A DNA stretch of 64,000 bases from Prostheceraeus crozeri (GCA_907163375.1 CAJQUW010008619.1:124001-188000); one strand, 5' to 3'. Numbered from the stretch's first letter, positions 21,358-35,199 are shown. Notes: generated by a model from the letters alone, not told the origin. Made by a program: numbers and translations.

Positions 21358-23022
21358 GTTGATCATCAAAAACGGACCACCTAAATTGTGTCAAACTTCA
21401 ATCGATCTCCCTGACTTCCTATCTCATTTTACATTGATAAGCTATACACCATTCAAGAGTTCATGTTCTCAGCTTTTCAATGAGCCATTTTACATTTGTA
21501 TCCGTCATTGTTTAAGGTGGACAGATGTCAAAATGTGAAAATCACTACTTTTAGAAATCTCAAATCTTCAAAGTGAAAGCATGGGAACATGATAATGAAT
21601 CAAACACAAGGTGAAAGGGCTTTTTTCTGAGCATTCTTTTGGTGTATTGCTCGTCAAAATCGGCTCACTTTTCGAGAAGTTATGATGTCCTAAAATTCAT
21701 TACATAATTTTCTGTTTCTGTTGACTGTTGGAAAGTTGTTTACATCTGGCATTAAAAAGGTCATTTTCAGGATTCCAATATCTGTAGTGTCTAGACGTCT
21801 GTATAGCCAGATCAAAGTGTTGACCCAGATAAGATGTAAACAAAATTTCCATTCAGTTTTGAATTCATCTTATGTCATGATGACTGATTCGAAGCTTGAG
21901 AAAGTGCTTTTGAAGGGCGAAGTCTCTGCTCTTTTGTCAGGAGGACAGTCCGAACGGCTAGTCAGCCGAAAAGTAGGCGTCCCAAAGACCATCGTCTACC
22001 AACTAATTTTTTTTCTCCCTTTCCAGAAAAGTTGGATCCGGTCGGAAAAGAAAGACAAGTTTTCGAACAGATCGATTGATTATTCGTTTGGTAAGAAACT
22101 ATTCTTCTCTGTCTTCAGCCGAGTTGAGGAGTTCACTTCGACAGCCGACGGTTTCTGCCCTGACGGTGAGACGTCGCCTGAAAAGTGAGCACTTCAAAAG
22201 CCATAAAAGACCAAGAGTGATCGAATTGACCGCCATCCACAAGAGCTTGATGCTGAAGTGGGCAATGCAACATTGGCATTCTGAATGGAATCGAATTGTT
22301 TGGAGTGATGACTGTCTCAGAGGTCGCGGTGGCCGTTTGAGAGTTTGGATGAAGTCAGGTGATGCAATTCCTGATCATTTGACATCGCCTGTGAATCATG
22401 GAGGTGGAAGATTATTGATTTGGGCTGAGATATGGATGAATGGCCGAACTGAACTCCAAAGGGATAACATGAATTCCGATGAATAGGCTATGTGAATGTT
22501 TTGCAAAGACACATTCCTCCATTGTCTCCCAATTGGGTGATCCTTCCTTCGACTGGATTTACATGGACGATGCCACTTGTCACAGGAGTTATGCAACAAA
22601 TTCATTTAAAGCTCACGCCGGCATGCTAACTTTGAAATGGCCTAAATTCTCACCAGACCTTAATCCAATTGAAGATGTCTGCAGTCTACTGAAGCGTGGT
22701 GTGAGGCGATCAATTCTTCTTGGGGATGGTCTTTCTCGACTTACAGCTTTGCAAAGGCAAACGTGGGAGAGTTTAGATCACGAAGTAATCAACCGCCTGA
22801 TCAAAAGCATTCCTTCCCGGATTCGACAAGTGATTGAACTTTTTGGTGAGGTTACGAAATACTAGTGAACAGCAGTGAACGCACCATGGGTTCCTTTTTA
22901 GGGCCAACTAGCCCTACAGAGCCACTGAACAACAAAGACGTTTTTTCAACCTTTAATTTCATTTATCTGGCAAATTGGAACCTGCAATTGGCAAAATTTA
23001 GGTGGTCCACTTTCTATGATCA
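21358..23022 (+). mobile_element. Tc1-like transposon, copy 1 (near full length)
   Basis: A 1.66-kb element. The ends share an inverted repeat: TGATCATCAAAA then GGACCACCTAAATT on the left (from 21358), with its imperfect complement at 22995-23022. A second, more damaged copy lies at 37084-38860. The flanking TA expected for Tc1 elements is not obvious at these exact borders, so they may be off by a few bases. Confidence 0.85.
21877..22865 (+). pseudogene. Tc1-like transposase (frame-broken)
   Basis: A DDE transposase that would bind the element's ends and catalyse cut-and-paste. It starts at an ATG (MTDSKLEKVLLKGEVSALLS). A helix-turn-helix-like N-terminus ends in VGVPKTIVYQL, then the frame shifts near 22010-22080. 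The middle reads SSAELRSSLRQPTVSALTVR and WNRIVWSDDCLRGRGG (first catalytic Asp in WSDD). A second break near 22485 precedes WIYMDDATCHRS (second Asp) and WPKFSPDLNPIED (catalytic Glu), which is open to the stop at 22863. Total length of about 330 codons is normal for Tc1. Two frame breaks make it inactive. Confidence 0.85.
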
Positions 23023-23981
23023 TCACGCATGGACCTGTGGTGACGGCAAAATTTTCTGTCACCTCGTACAGAGCTCCCAATGAACTCAGTAAATGTCATT
23101 AAACGAATAAGGTTTGTTCGTGAGCACTGTATTTACTCAGAAAAAATGTCTGACTGCGATGTAATAGAAACCCCTGCAACAATCACACACTCAAGCCAAT
23201 CAACACAACTGACAAGCGCCAATCGGATCAACAGATGGAAACTGCAAAGAAAGATGAGAACATAACAAAGCTGTAAAGAATGAATAATAAAATGAAGAAG
23301 ACACTCCCATTAGACTCAGAATCGGAAAGGCAAAAATAAAAGCTGAAATAAGAAAATGAAGTGAAGAAAAAATAATTGGAAGAGAAGACTGAACACCTGC
23401 TCCACAAAGTTAACGAACAAACGACGATTGAATCAATGTCTTAAGATCAAACATTATGTACAGGAGAAAAAATGAAGCTGATGGTGTCTTTGGAGGAATA
23501 TGGAGAAAAAATAAGCAAAAGTGAGGACGAAATAGGAAAATTGAAGGACAAGAAAAGAGAGATATTCAGGTGAAACAGAAGGAATAGGGGAAGGAGAATA
23601 AAACACGGAGGAAAAAGTCTACAACAATCTGGAATTAGGAGAGGAATTGAAAGAAATTGTGAAAAACAGCACGAAACTCAAAGTGATAGAAGACCAAGGA
23701 AGAGGAACAACCATGCGGAGCGAACAAACAAGGACGAGAAAACCTCAAATTCAAACACAAATCAACAAAAGAATGGAGCCGCTTCGCTTTTAATATGACA
23801 GAGGAAGGCAAGATAACTCGAAATTCAAAATGACCAATATGGAGGTGATCGCGCTTTGTGTGTCTGCATGTCTTCCCCATCATGCTTCATCTGCATGATA
23901 ATGCAGCAATAGAAAGGCCAAAATGTATCACAGTTCCCATCTACAGTCATCAACATTGCCATACTCAATGTTCTACACTTA
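23023..23981 (+). other. purine-rich stretch, possible degenerate coding remnant
   Basis: From about 23270 to 23830 the plus strand is very purine-rich. Broken frames give coiled-coil-like readings such as VSLEEYGEKISKSEDEIGKL and NNLELGEELKEIVKNSTKL. Nothing identifies the family; a decayed ORF1 of a LINE is one possibility. Confidence 0.3.
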
Positions 23982-25310
<1,329 letters not shown>

Positions 25311-25490
25311 TAGATCAACGAATGATGAGACCAAAATAATTCATCGCCAACTTCTTGATCGAGAAACAAAACAAACTATTTTCAATTATGAGGGTCTAAA
25401 AGAGAACATCCTTTTCGAAGCATCTCATGAATTTTGAAGTCACGGGAATGTTGTTCTAGATAACATGATGAAATCTCATTTAATTTTAAA

Positions 25491-25627
25491 TGAGCAAAAG
25501 GTCGCGAAAATCGCTCTTAGTATGGATTTTCAGTTCAACCGGTTTCGATTGGAACCTTTAACAATTTGTTAAGTTTGGTTGAATTCACAAATCCATACTA
25601 AGCACGATTTTTGAGACATTTGACCTA
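25491..25627. repeat. foldback repeat
   Basis: The arms of about 50 bp share CTTAGTATGGATTT and TTCAACC blocks in inverse orientation. The spacer between them is about 36 bp. Likely a palindromic MITE. No target duplication is certain. Confidence 0.65.
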
Positions 25628-25947
25628 TTTAGAATCAATGTCTTGAATCGTTAATCGATCCGTCGCGCTGAGCTGTCTTGCATCATAATTGCATGTCATC
25701 ATAATAGCATCATGTGTTGCACCAGACTCTATTATCGCCTATTATTAGACAGTTAACAACAAAGTCTCATGTTACCACATCGAATTTTGATTCGGTTAAC
25801 AGTTCTTAAGATGGTTGATAAAGTACAAACAGCAAGGAATAACCTGTTGAAATTGACAGATGTCTATATACGCACCATTAAAAGATCATAAATTCAGACG
25901 GTCTTGATACCCCATCGCATGAGAATTCATAGATGATCCAAAGTTCA
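25628..25947. other. short gap without gene
   Basis: Nothing supported. Confidence 0.3.
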
Positions 25948-25955
25948 GTCTATGC

Positions 25956-26471
25956 CAGTGTTTCCCACCTTTTTACCCAATTGCCCACCCCAAGAGATTT
26001 ATTGCCCTACAACCCCTTATTTTATAACACATTCTAGTCTTCTAGAACACTTTTGTACGGAGAGTTGTGATCAAATATACACAAATACGAACAGTCATCT
26101 AGTAATACATATATACAACTCACATGCATAGCTCATTAATGGGAGAATCGTGGTTGACAGAAAATTTGGCAGAAAGAATTTGACAGAAAAATGTTTCTTT
26201 TACAAATATTGCTAGAAATACATTGTCCATAAAGAATAAACTCTCTTCTCTCACCGGAATGCGAGCGATAGTTAGCGCACGAACACGCGTGAATATGAAT
26301 TTTTACCCACGCCTTACTAACACATGTTTTCCGATGCTAAATTGATCCTAATAAGATAAAACAGGAAAATCCCTCGATGCCCCAATCGCCCCTTTCGTCC
26401 TTACTGCCCCCTTGAGGATTCAAATTTCTTCGCCACCCAAGTGGGACGCAGGACCCCGTTGGGAAACACTG
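25956..26471. mobile_element. hAT-like non-autonomous element
   Basis: A 516-bp element with terminal inverted repeats CAGTGTTTCCCA, flanked by the perfect 8-bp duplication GTCTATGC (25948-25955 and 26472-26479). The termini match the hAT pattern CAGTGNTTCCCA. The interior is rich in CCC tracts near both ends and has no coding capacity. The perfect duplication marks it as comparatively young. Confidence 0.93.
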
Positions 26472-26479
26472 GTCTATGC

Positions 26480-27599
26480 AGTAAGTTAAGAAGCAAGAAT
26501 TCTTCCTGTTCCGTTAATTCAATGGCTTTAATTCAACCTCTTAATTCAGATGTCTGCGTCCAACCTGCTGTTTCAGATGTTTGAGATTTGTAGTTGGAAT
26601 GTTCCATATCATCAAAGGTTTGAGTTCAGATTGTTTATTCAGAGGTTTGCGTTCAGCCGGTGGCCGCTATAAATGATTTCCACGTTACTAAGAAAAGCAG
26701 GGAAAGAACCGGATCTCAACAAATAATTGCATCAAATAATCGTTATGTGATCGTCATTTGGAGAATCAAGTTGACTTCAAATAACACCTTATCTGTGTAC
26801 CATTCATAAACGACTTGACTTGAAGTCGGCAAATTGGTGATTGACCGAAGTCCAAAGTTAGATGATGAAATCACAGCGGATTGTTTCAGTCAAGATTTAC
26901 GTGTCATTATGATACCGGTATCGATGACTAACGTCAGCGCAATTACCAACCATTTGTCAAGCATCGAATTCCAAAATAGAATTTGCAGACAGGTCATACA
27001 TTTCGGAAGTTGACACAAAGATAAGAATATCGACTAGACACGTTATCAGAGTTTCCGCACTGAGCTCCATGTGTGAGAATTTTAGTCAGTTGCCAACGTG
27101 GACGAGTCTTCGGCTATATCAAGTCAAAAATTCGGAAACTGAACATAGCAACAATCAGCTGAGAAGTCTCTGGATGCTGATGAGAACACATTAAGCACTT
27201 AAATAATATTGCCGAGCGTTTTCCGCATGTTTCACATAATGGCAATGTTGTATTTCAAGACATACGTTGCATTTCGATGTCTTGCCTCCGAGTAAGAAGG
27301 TCGGATCCAGCTGCGGTTCATGATTCTGTCCATGATATAACCGTTCTATGCTGCTATCAACTGCACATCTGCTATCTCTGTTAAAATGTTATGTTATTCA
27401 CGGGAAAACTTTTGAATCTGCACAAAGACCTTTGCTTTGGATTATCACGTGTAACAAATAAAAAACTTATTTGCTTTAAATCTGTTAAAATCCTCACAAT
27501 ACATGCGTCATCACATTGAATCGAATCCCATCACTGTCCGTGTAGGCAAAAGATGTGCAAGAATATTGTGCAGCAGCCACCTTTGAAAGCATGTTACTG
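26480..27599. other. gap without gene
   Basis: No coding or terminal-repeat structure recognised. Confidence 0.3.
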
Positions 27600-28045
27600 C
27601 AACCTTGCCCAGATTGAACGATCTGAAGCTGAATAACATAAATCGAAGAAAAATTTTGGAACAGGCATCAGTGGTATTTACCAACGTAAGATCAATTCGT
27701 AATAAAGTCGATAAACTATATCTTCGCGAAAAAAGCTATAATCTGGCCTTATTTTCATTGTGCAAACATGGCTTGACGACACAACAGATAATAGGCATCT
27801 CCCAAATTCCGAACTATAATATCTTAAGACAGGACTGAGATGGAAATGGTAGTGGTATTTTGATCGTGATTGCCCCACAACGTCATCATGTTCATGCTTC
27901 CTAATTTTGTCCGTAATTTTGTTTTTTTGTATTTTCTTTACAGAGCAGATGTGTTGGTAATTTTTCATTGTGTAAACTGTAATGCCATGTCCGAATGCAT
28001 CATGACATGCAAATAAAGCAATTATTATTATTATAATTATAAAGC
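27600..28045 (+). mobile_element. CR1/L2-type LINE: endonuclease start joined to 3' end
   Basis: The frame near 27663-27840 reads ASVVFTNVRSIRNKVDKLYL and later IPNYNILRQD. This is the beginning of the apurinic-type endonuclease domain of CR1/L2-like LINEs (family pattern N-x-R-S-L-x-N-K). Soon after, the sequence switches to a LINE-like 3' end (CAAATAAAGCAATTATTATT with an ATT microsatellite, 28013-28040). The reverse-transcriptase part is missing, so this is a deletion derivative or two fragments side by side. Confidence 0.65.
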
Positions 28046-28245
28046 AATGCAATATTACAGCATCTGAACCGCCATGTTATGAATGCCGTCAGAATCATCT
28101 TTTAACTGAACAAGGTCGGGTCTTGGTAGGCACGGCGGAACCGGAGGCAACGAGGGCACGTGCCCCCCTGAAAAATTAACAACTTTTCATGCCGAAGACT
28201 GCCGATGAGTTGCCTACTGATCATTTTCCACTTTTATCTGTCATT
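28046..28245. other. spacer between two LINE ends
   Basis: It contains GGCGGAACCGGAGGCAACGA with a following GGGCACGTGCCCCCC, reminiscent of DNA-transposon termini, but no partner end was found. Confidence 0.3.
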
Positions 28246-28975
28246 AATAATAATAATGCGTTTATTGAATAACTGAAAATCAATCTTTACAGAAAAGCAG
28301 ATACACACAAAGAAAAAATCAATAAGTCAACGTAGGTCAAACACCGAAGAAAAACTTTTTACAAGCGAGGCTTACGAGTTCTTGTTGTATAGGCGAGTGC
28401 AGTATGGAAAAAAGGCCTGAGCACTCTTCTTGGTGCGACACAGAGCAACAGGTGATAAGAGCTTCCTCGAGTGTCTCAATTGACGTGGTACAAATTTGTG
28501 AAGCACATGAGACGGATTCAAGTAAGAGCAAAAAAGTTTCAAAGCTTTCGATGTTCTTCTATCAGCTATCGAGGGTAGGCAATCTGAGACACACTCACTT
28601 CCACAAATGATGCGGTGACAGCGTCTTTTAATTCTTTCTAGTAAGGAGGAATCAGTTACTGACATGCCAACCATCAAAGGACAGTTGTACTCCAAGACAC
28701 TGAGAATAAGATGATGATAGATGAGGAGGAGATCATGTTTAGTCACAGATGGAATTTTCCTTGCAGACTTTAATATATGAATTCTTCTCACTGCCTTCTT
28801 CGCAATGAATTTCGTATGACAATTCCAACCCGTACTTTCGTGAAAAACAACACCAAGCACCTTTAAAGATTCTGAACGAGGAAGTCTGTCATCACAATAT
28901 GGTGCACCATTTCTTTCACCAATCATTAGGAGATTCGTTTTGTTTTCATTTAAAACGAGACCTCGACATTGTCAG
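28246..28975 (-). mobile_element. LINE reverse-transcriptase C-terminus with ATT tail
   Basis: Minus strand: GLVLNENKTNLLMIGER (end of the palm, family pattern L-N-x-x-K-T), SESLKVLGVVF, KSARKIPSVTKHDLLLIYHH, LSVLEYNCPLMVGM, LLERIKRRCHRIICG and a basic C-terminus ending YNKNS. This is the thumb and C-terminal region of a Jockey/CR1-superfamily LINE. It is open for at least 184 codons, so better preserved than the other LINE pieces here. It ends in AATAAACGC plus an ATT microsatellite (28246-28258). It is 5'-truncated. Tail-to-tail with the previous LINE. Confidence 0.88.
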
Positions 28976-29921
28976 GTTTTGAACGTTTTCAGCCCAACGA
29001 AGACCAAAGACTTAAATGAGAATAAGAATGTCACAAAACCGATAAAACAATTTATTTCTACTAAACATCCATAAACGAAGAACAGACTCTCAACCCAACA
29101 GACATCATGAAACAATTCATTCAAAAACAACCACAAAGACTAAATTTTTGGAAAGTTGGACTGACCGTGCTTTGATTGGCCGATGAACTATATTCAAGAT
29201 CAACTTTCATATTATTGTGTTTTTATTTGAGTATACATGGTTCAGCTTCGAAGTCGGAATCTACATGTTTGATAAATGAAATCTCAATAATTTTCAATAA
29301 AAAGTCTAATTAGTTTAAATGTGCGGAATATTTATATGGGTGCACATTGCGTGCTTGAATATACGCATAAACTTTCCGACTAATTTGATTAATGAAAAGA
29401 CTAGAAGTTGAATGGAAATGTTTGGTAAATTCTGCCGTTTCTCAAAACTTATTCAACTAATACGCGCCTGATATGGCTTATGACATAACTCACACACCTA
29501 AATTGTATTTTCAATGTAAGCAGCATTTTAGAATATATTCCATAGTTATACTCACGGCCAAGTTATACTATGGTCGAAATACTCAGGCATAAAAATTGCC
29601 CTTCTGATTTGGAGCCCCTGCCCCTTCCATTGTCTTCCGCCGTCCTTGGGTCTTTGGTAGGTTTCCAAGATGCTGGGTCGCACAACGACAACGAAACCGA
29701 TTTTCTAATTTCATTTAATAAGCTTTGATGTTAAACTGAGAATTTGGTGTCGGAATTGAACCACAATTTATTATGATGAATGCAGTATTGTGCATAGAAA
29801 TTTGTTCTGTTTTATATATTCGAGTAATAGATCTGACATCACTGTTAAGTTGATTTCCCGGGTCATCAACATTCAACACTAATGTAGTTATTAGCATATC
29901 GGCGGTATTTCATATCACGTC
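28976..29921. other. gap without gene
   Basis: No features recognised beyond short chance frames. Confidence 0.3.
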
Positions 29922-30285
29922 ATGAATCGCAAACAACCAAAAGTGATCGATATCATTCGCTTGAAAGCTAGCAGCGATAAGGAAGCTTATTATGAGGATT
30001 ATATGCTTCCTTACCGCGGTGGTTATGGCCACATTCTGAGAAGAGACGAGAGTGACTGGACGCAAAGATATTTCCAGTTGGAGGTCGAAGGCAGAAGGCC
30101 GAGAGGAAGACCAATGAAAACATTATCGCAAGTCGTCTCCGAGGATCTTCACGTTCTGGAACTGAATCCAGCAATGATCTACGACCGACAGGAGTGGAGG
30201 CGCGCCATCAAACAGCAACAATCGTCCGAACCCGTTCAACGTGGACATAGACGAAAAACGGGGAAGTAAGTCGGTATACTGTGCT
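29922..30285 (+). mobile_element. LINE C-terminal fragment
   Basis: An unbroken 115-codon frame. GYGHILRRDESDWTQRYFQ is followed by GRRPRGRPMKTLSQVVSEDL and IYDRQEWRRAI, which matches the C-terminal tail of RTE-like LINE polymerases (pattern GHV-x-R-R then GRP-x-K-x-W then DR-x-x-W-R). The frame ends RRKTGK and stop. The N-terminal 30 codons do not look LINE-like, so the insertion probably starts near 30010. Confidence 0.75.
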
Positions 30286-31076
30286 GCTGCAATACACTTC
30301 GCACGGAGCATATAGCATACGCGTACACGGTTAGTTCACACCAAGGCCAATTTCTTCGATTTTCTTGGGGCTCTAGAATCAGAAGTTTAAGTCGCATTGT
30401 AAAAAATCAGTAGGCCACCGTTGGAAAGAGAATGATCTGAGCTTTGATTGACATTCTGTTGTAATTTTTAATACTTCTTTAACGAAAAGAAATTGTCGAG
30501 CTGAGTTAATGTTAAAGGCAGGCATGTTTGGTCTCAACTTGTAGTGCATTTTCTGTGGATTTTAATGATGTAATTTTTATCAAAATATGATAACGGGAAC
30601 TTTTTTACAATGACTGCACTTCTCTATAACAGTTTACGAAGACTATGAATGATTTTGCTTTGTTATTAACCACTCCTTTTCCGCAATACATTACAACAGC
30701 TAGCGCTGAGATTTGACGAAAAAGATTCAAAAATTTTACGATAATTAGAAATACGACATTCAATTAAAAAATACACGAATAAAAACATACACACGTATTA
30801 ACAAAACTGTTGATCACTTTATATGATGGGAAAACAGCTACCAAAAGGATAAAATATAGCATTAATCTCACAATCTTGGGTTCTGATTTTTCTATCGTGG
30901 GTATTTGATCCTGGGTTTTGGGAATCTACTCAAGATTTTACCCAACATTGAACTGAGTTAAAGTTGTTCACCCAAGAACATAGAAGTAGATAATAGTACA
31001 CTATGGTAGTAGACCTTCTATGGTGCTGTTGATTTCTATGACCAAGAATGTTATTGGGAACTGTACAATGTACATA
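30286..31076. other. gap without gene
   Basis: AT-rich; nothing supported. Confidence 0.3.
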
Positions 31077-31678
31077 GGGCGGACGGACAAAAGAGCAGAA
31101 GGAAATAAGAGCAAAGGACAAAAGAGCATAAGGATATAAGAGGAAAGGACAAAAGAGCAGAAGGACAGATGATCAAAGGACAAAAGAGCAAATGACAGCT
31201 AAAAATCGATCTTAAATCATTTCTGAAAACTGAATTATACACAGACAGTGGTAGAAACACACAAGCTTAGTGACTCCGAAGTAATAAACTTATACAAGTG
31301 CAATTGTTATAATCGATGTTCATCACAGAAATAACTCCTATATTAAAACAGAAAACGTTATCTTTCCTCACTACTCAACGCTTTCAAAACTATTTCTGAA
31401 ATCATTAATCAAAATTTTCCGGTAAATTATTATGCCTACATTTGGAATGCATTTGTCTTCCCATGCCATTTTAATCTTCGGTTGCATTGTTGATATACTC
31501 ACATATTCACACTTGATCTTCCGTATATATACTACTGGAATTTTTAATCATTATATCTCGGAGCTACCTGATATACTATCCTATTATTTTATACTATTAT
31601 ATTCTCCTGTTATATTATACTATTATGCATATTTGATACTATCTGATTTACGTCCTTCTGCTCTTTTGTCAGTTACCC
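31077..31678. mobile_element. inverted-repeat MITE with a minisatellite
   Basis: A 602-bp element. The left end GGGCGGACGGACAAAAGAGC and the right end (on its own strand) GGGTAACTGACAAAAGAGC are inverted copies continuing through AGAAGGA. It is flanked by the direct repeat GTACATA (31070-31076 and 31679-31685; 8 bp if the shared G is counted). The superfamily is not determined. Confidence 0.75.
31087..31195. repeat. minisatellite of GGACAAAAGAGCA units
   Basis: Five to six degenerate units of about 18-20 bp. The unit is part of the terminal inverted repeat of the surrounding element, so the array probably arose by repeat of the terminus. Confidence 0.8.
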
Positions 31679-31685
31679 GTACATA

Positions 31686-32517
31686 GATATTTTATCGTAA
31701 GTGATCAGAGCATGTTTGAAATGTTATATTTCTATGATCGTATTGAAAAGTGAAAGCTGGTATTACTACAGTTCTCAGCAGCGCAATGATCAATGTTGTA
31801 GGTATGTGACAGACTGTAACAATCACTTTTCTAACTATATTCACCGAGTTACTGTTCCACGGATAGGTCACTGACTTCCTGCTGATATATAATTGTCTGC
31901 ATTTTCGTCATATTTTATCATTGTATACGTCGGATAGATTCACTGAAGTCACATGGTTAACATTGTCATCCTGTCTGATGATAGAGAGCCATCTCTGACA
32001 GGTTAATTTCAATGTAACAATCTCAATCAGATTGCTGGATATCTGTATAGACAATGCTGAACGCATCTGTGTAATGTTGAAGAATCAGCACATGAAAATG
32101 TGTGTAATATACACCGCTTGCATCATTGTCAGTCATCAATATCTCTGAAATTTCTCAAAATCTCTGAAATTTCTTCAGGTGAATCTCAAAAGCTAGAAAT
32201 TTTCGGTAGAATGGCTTAATTATAGATTAAATCTTGATATCATCGAAAACGACAGATTTTGATAAGGAAAAAACTTATCTTCTTTACAGGTTTCCCATCT
32301 GCGTTCGGAAAGTAAGCGTATAATGAAATTTCATTTATTCTGGAATGCTTCTATCGCTATTGCAATTCCAGAGAAAGTTGTGGAATGTAAGCTTCAAATT
32401 TCAATCCTTGTTGAAATAGTTGTTGAATTAAAATTTCTCCAGAGGTAAGACAAACAATGCATTGCAATGGGAAATTCATATCACAGTATTCAGAAGTGCA
32501 TTTGCACATTCATCATG
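31686..32517. other. gap without gene
   Basis: A small tandem repeat at 32140-32178 (TCTCTGAAATTTCT twice). Nothing else. Confidence 0.3.
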
Positions 32518-32600
32518 CACGGTTGAGAAGCGCGCAGTTGGTGAAGCAGCTGCTATGTCAGCTTGTAGAAGGTCGTAGGTTCGAGACGTGGGGTAGGTCC
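32518..32600 (+). repeat. possible tRNA-derived SINE head, family 3
   Basis: GCGCGCAGTTGGTGAAGCAG as an A-box-like block and GTAGGTTCGAGACG as a B-box-like block are spaced as in a tRNA. Acceptor arms do not pair well, so this is not a functional tRNA. No second copy is in the window. Confidence 0.45.
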
Positions 32601-33173
32601 TGAGGCGAATAAACATCTCAGAACTCTCATTCTTTGGCTGTGTGGATTGCTGCTACTACTTACGATCATTGCTATTACATTCAAGAGGTCTGTGGTTTGG
32701 AAAATTACTGTTTGTGACTTTTGTTGTGTAGCCATTCACAGAAGCAGGTTTTTTAAACACACTTGTTTATTCAGTGATATAATTACTGCATGGACTTCAA
32801 ATGATGGTAAACAGTTGCTGTGAAGAGAAAGTTTCAGTTCCATGACCACATACATCAAAAAATCGTGGATATCCATGGATAGGCCTGTCCTCGTACATTA
32901 ACATCATTAACTGCAGAAGTACATCATGAAATACTTCGACAATAAAATATCAAAAACTGACAGAATCTAGGTCAATTAGAGATAGAGAACGGCCTAGGTT
33001 TTCAGGCCGGCTAGAGCAAACGGGGTTATTCCGACTTCAGATAGGCTCCATGACGGCTCCATGACAATCTCAAGTCAGTTATGATGTGCAATGGAATTTG
33101 ATTTATTTATAGAATATATCAAAATGTTTGACTTCAGCATAGTACGGTATTCCTTTCATTAAAATCATTGTGA
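32601..33173. other. gap without gene
   Basis: A short tandem repeat (GGCTCCATGAC twice, 33045-33065) is the only structure noted. Confidence 0.3.
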
Positions 33174-33287
33174 TCTTTTAGTCCGGATGCCCTTCCTAAC
33201 AACTTCCGATGACACTTTCGGAGCTCAACCTCTGGACTGAAAGATTGCTAGGCCAAGCACGCAATCACTGTGCCACGGAGACCACCA
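33174..33287 (-). repeat. SINE family 1, 5'-half copy
   Basis: Reverse-oriented tRNA-like head and GTCCGGATGCCCTTCC body block. The 3' part is missing, as at 7141-7256. Confidence 0.85.
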
Positions 33288-35199
33288 TGCGCCTTCTGTA
33301 TGCCTAAATATAATGTACACGGGTCTATATTTCAATCCATATATTTGATGTGAAATAGAGATCCGCTTACAGAAGGGAGAGACATCCTGTCTGTATTCTA
33401 CAATACAAAACACTTATGGCTGTGAAGAGCCTCCAATACGCCACAAATAATTTATACCACAGGATAAATTTGCTTTCTTTGGTTTTTCTTTGTTTATTTT
33501 TCATTCTGTACTGCATGCGCTTGAGTCATTAACGTGATTTTCCGCATTTCTTATTCATCCAAAACATTCTCAGAACTTGATTTTGACCCTACCCAAAGAC
33601 CTCGTGTAATCCTGAGTGCTTCGCCGGTTTCTTCGAAGTCATGTGATATAACGACAGCTTGTTGCTGCAATCCTTTCTGAAATCTATTAATCATATGCGA
33701 AAGTGCTTTGTTTAGGAGGAATCAGATCATTTTTCCACAACAATGTTTTCACATAGCATCCGGCAAATTTGAAGACATAGAGATCGATACCGTTTGTTTG
33801 CTAATGAATGCAAGTCTTCCCTCTTTAGTTTTCCAATTAATGAGAGGAACTCGCATGGAAAATCAATATTTTTATTATTATTCAGACAATAATCAAAATA
33901 TTATACTTCCATTTTATATATTCTATACCTGAGCAAGAGGAGCAACGCAGCAGGGCATGCGGTATTCACTATGAGATTCCAAAATTCTGGCATCGCGAGA
34001 ATTATATGATACATAGATGATTTATTAAGAACATGAATTATCCAATTTTCGTCACTTTTCACGTTTTTTCTCTACGTCAGGAAATGCATCGGTTATTTTA
34101 TCACATAGCTGTAATTTTCAAAACGCTTCATTTTTATGACATAGAAATTAAAATTTTGAATTGAGTTGATAAAGACAATTGAATAATATTCTCCTCGTTG
34201 GATAGATTGAACTGTATACTTAAGATATATTTCTCTCAAATTTGCAGTGACTAAGATAACAGATGAATTAAATATATTTGAAACTATACAATAAAATAGC
34301 AATGCAATGGAAATTTGAACTCAAATTTATGCTCGCCCTTAAAGGGCAAATATTTGTCAAATTCATGTTTCTATGTATTCGATGCGTAACTTTTTTCTTT
34401 GTGAATGACAAATATAACATTATTATTATTATTATTGAACGTTTCTATATTATTCAAAATTGTCGTAATCATGTTTCTTAGATGTTGTTGCTTGAAGAAT
34501 TGTTACTTCATTAGATGCACATGTGATGTTTCGCTTGACCTGTCTTGATCACGTAGGTTCTTACGTAGAAAATGGAGAGTATTTAGAACGAATCAGCAGT
34601 GCTCCTAGAGCTCAAATTCTCAGAATTCGGGCTTGGCAAAAATTTTCGTGCTTACCGATAACGACGAAATAGAGTCATAAAGTACAGTTTCTTAGGTAAA
34701 AAAAATACTGGGTTATGATAAGCAAAAAGATGGAATTCCACCTATCGACTGGATATAACATCATTAAATGTAATTTAGTAATCATATTGATGAAAAAATT
34801 GCGAATGATTAGATGGTTTACACGTTAAATACTAGTCAAGAATTAACTATATTTATAAGCAAATTGAAATTGTCTTTCACTGATGTATGACGCGTATGGG
34901 ATAATTCATGCCAACATTTTGAGCAGTTGCTTCATAATTTACATAGATACCATGCGTTTAGTTCGTACACTAAGAGTATTACATTTAGTCGACAGCCATA
35001 CATGAATTGGTATAAGATATTGATTATGAATGTATGAAACATGTTTTACTATTATTCAATGCTTTTTACTTGGATATTAAGACGCATGCGAGACGGGACA
35101 CAATTAGACCAGAAGAAAACTTGACGTAAGAAATAGCGTTGATGAAGAATTGAGAAAACGATAATGTTTTTTTGAGGTGTTATATTTTCGTCAACGATA
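33288..35199. other. gap without gene
   Basis: An ATT microsatellite lies at 34417-34436. Short frames show no family resemblance. Confidence 0.3.

Noticed and set aside
23080-23830. Possible coiled-coil gene in the purine-rich stretch
   Set aside because: Frames are broken repeatedly and purine bias alone produces Lys/Glu-rich translations.
31051-31260. Hydrophobic minus-strand frame rich in Ser, Leu, Phe and Cys
   Set aside because: It is the translation of the GGACAAAAGAGCA minisatellite, not a membrane protein.
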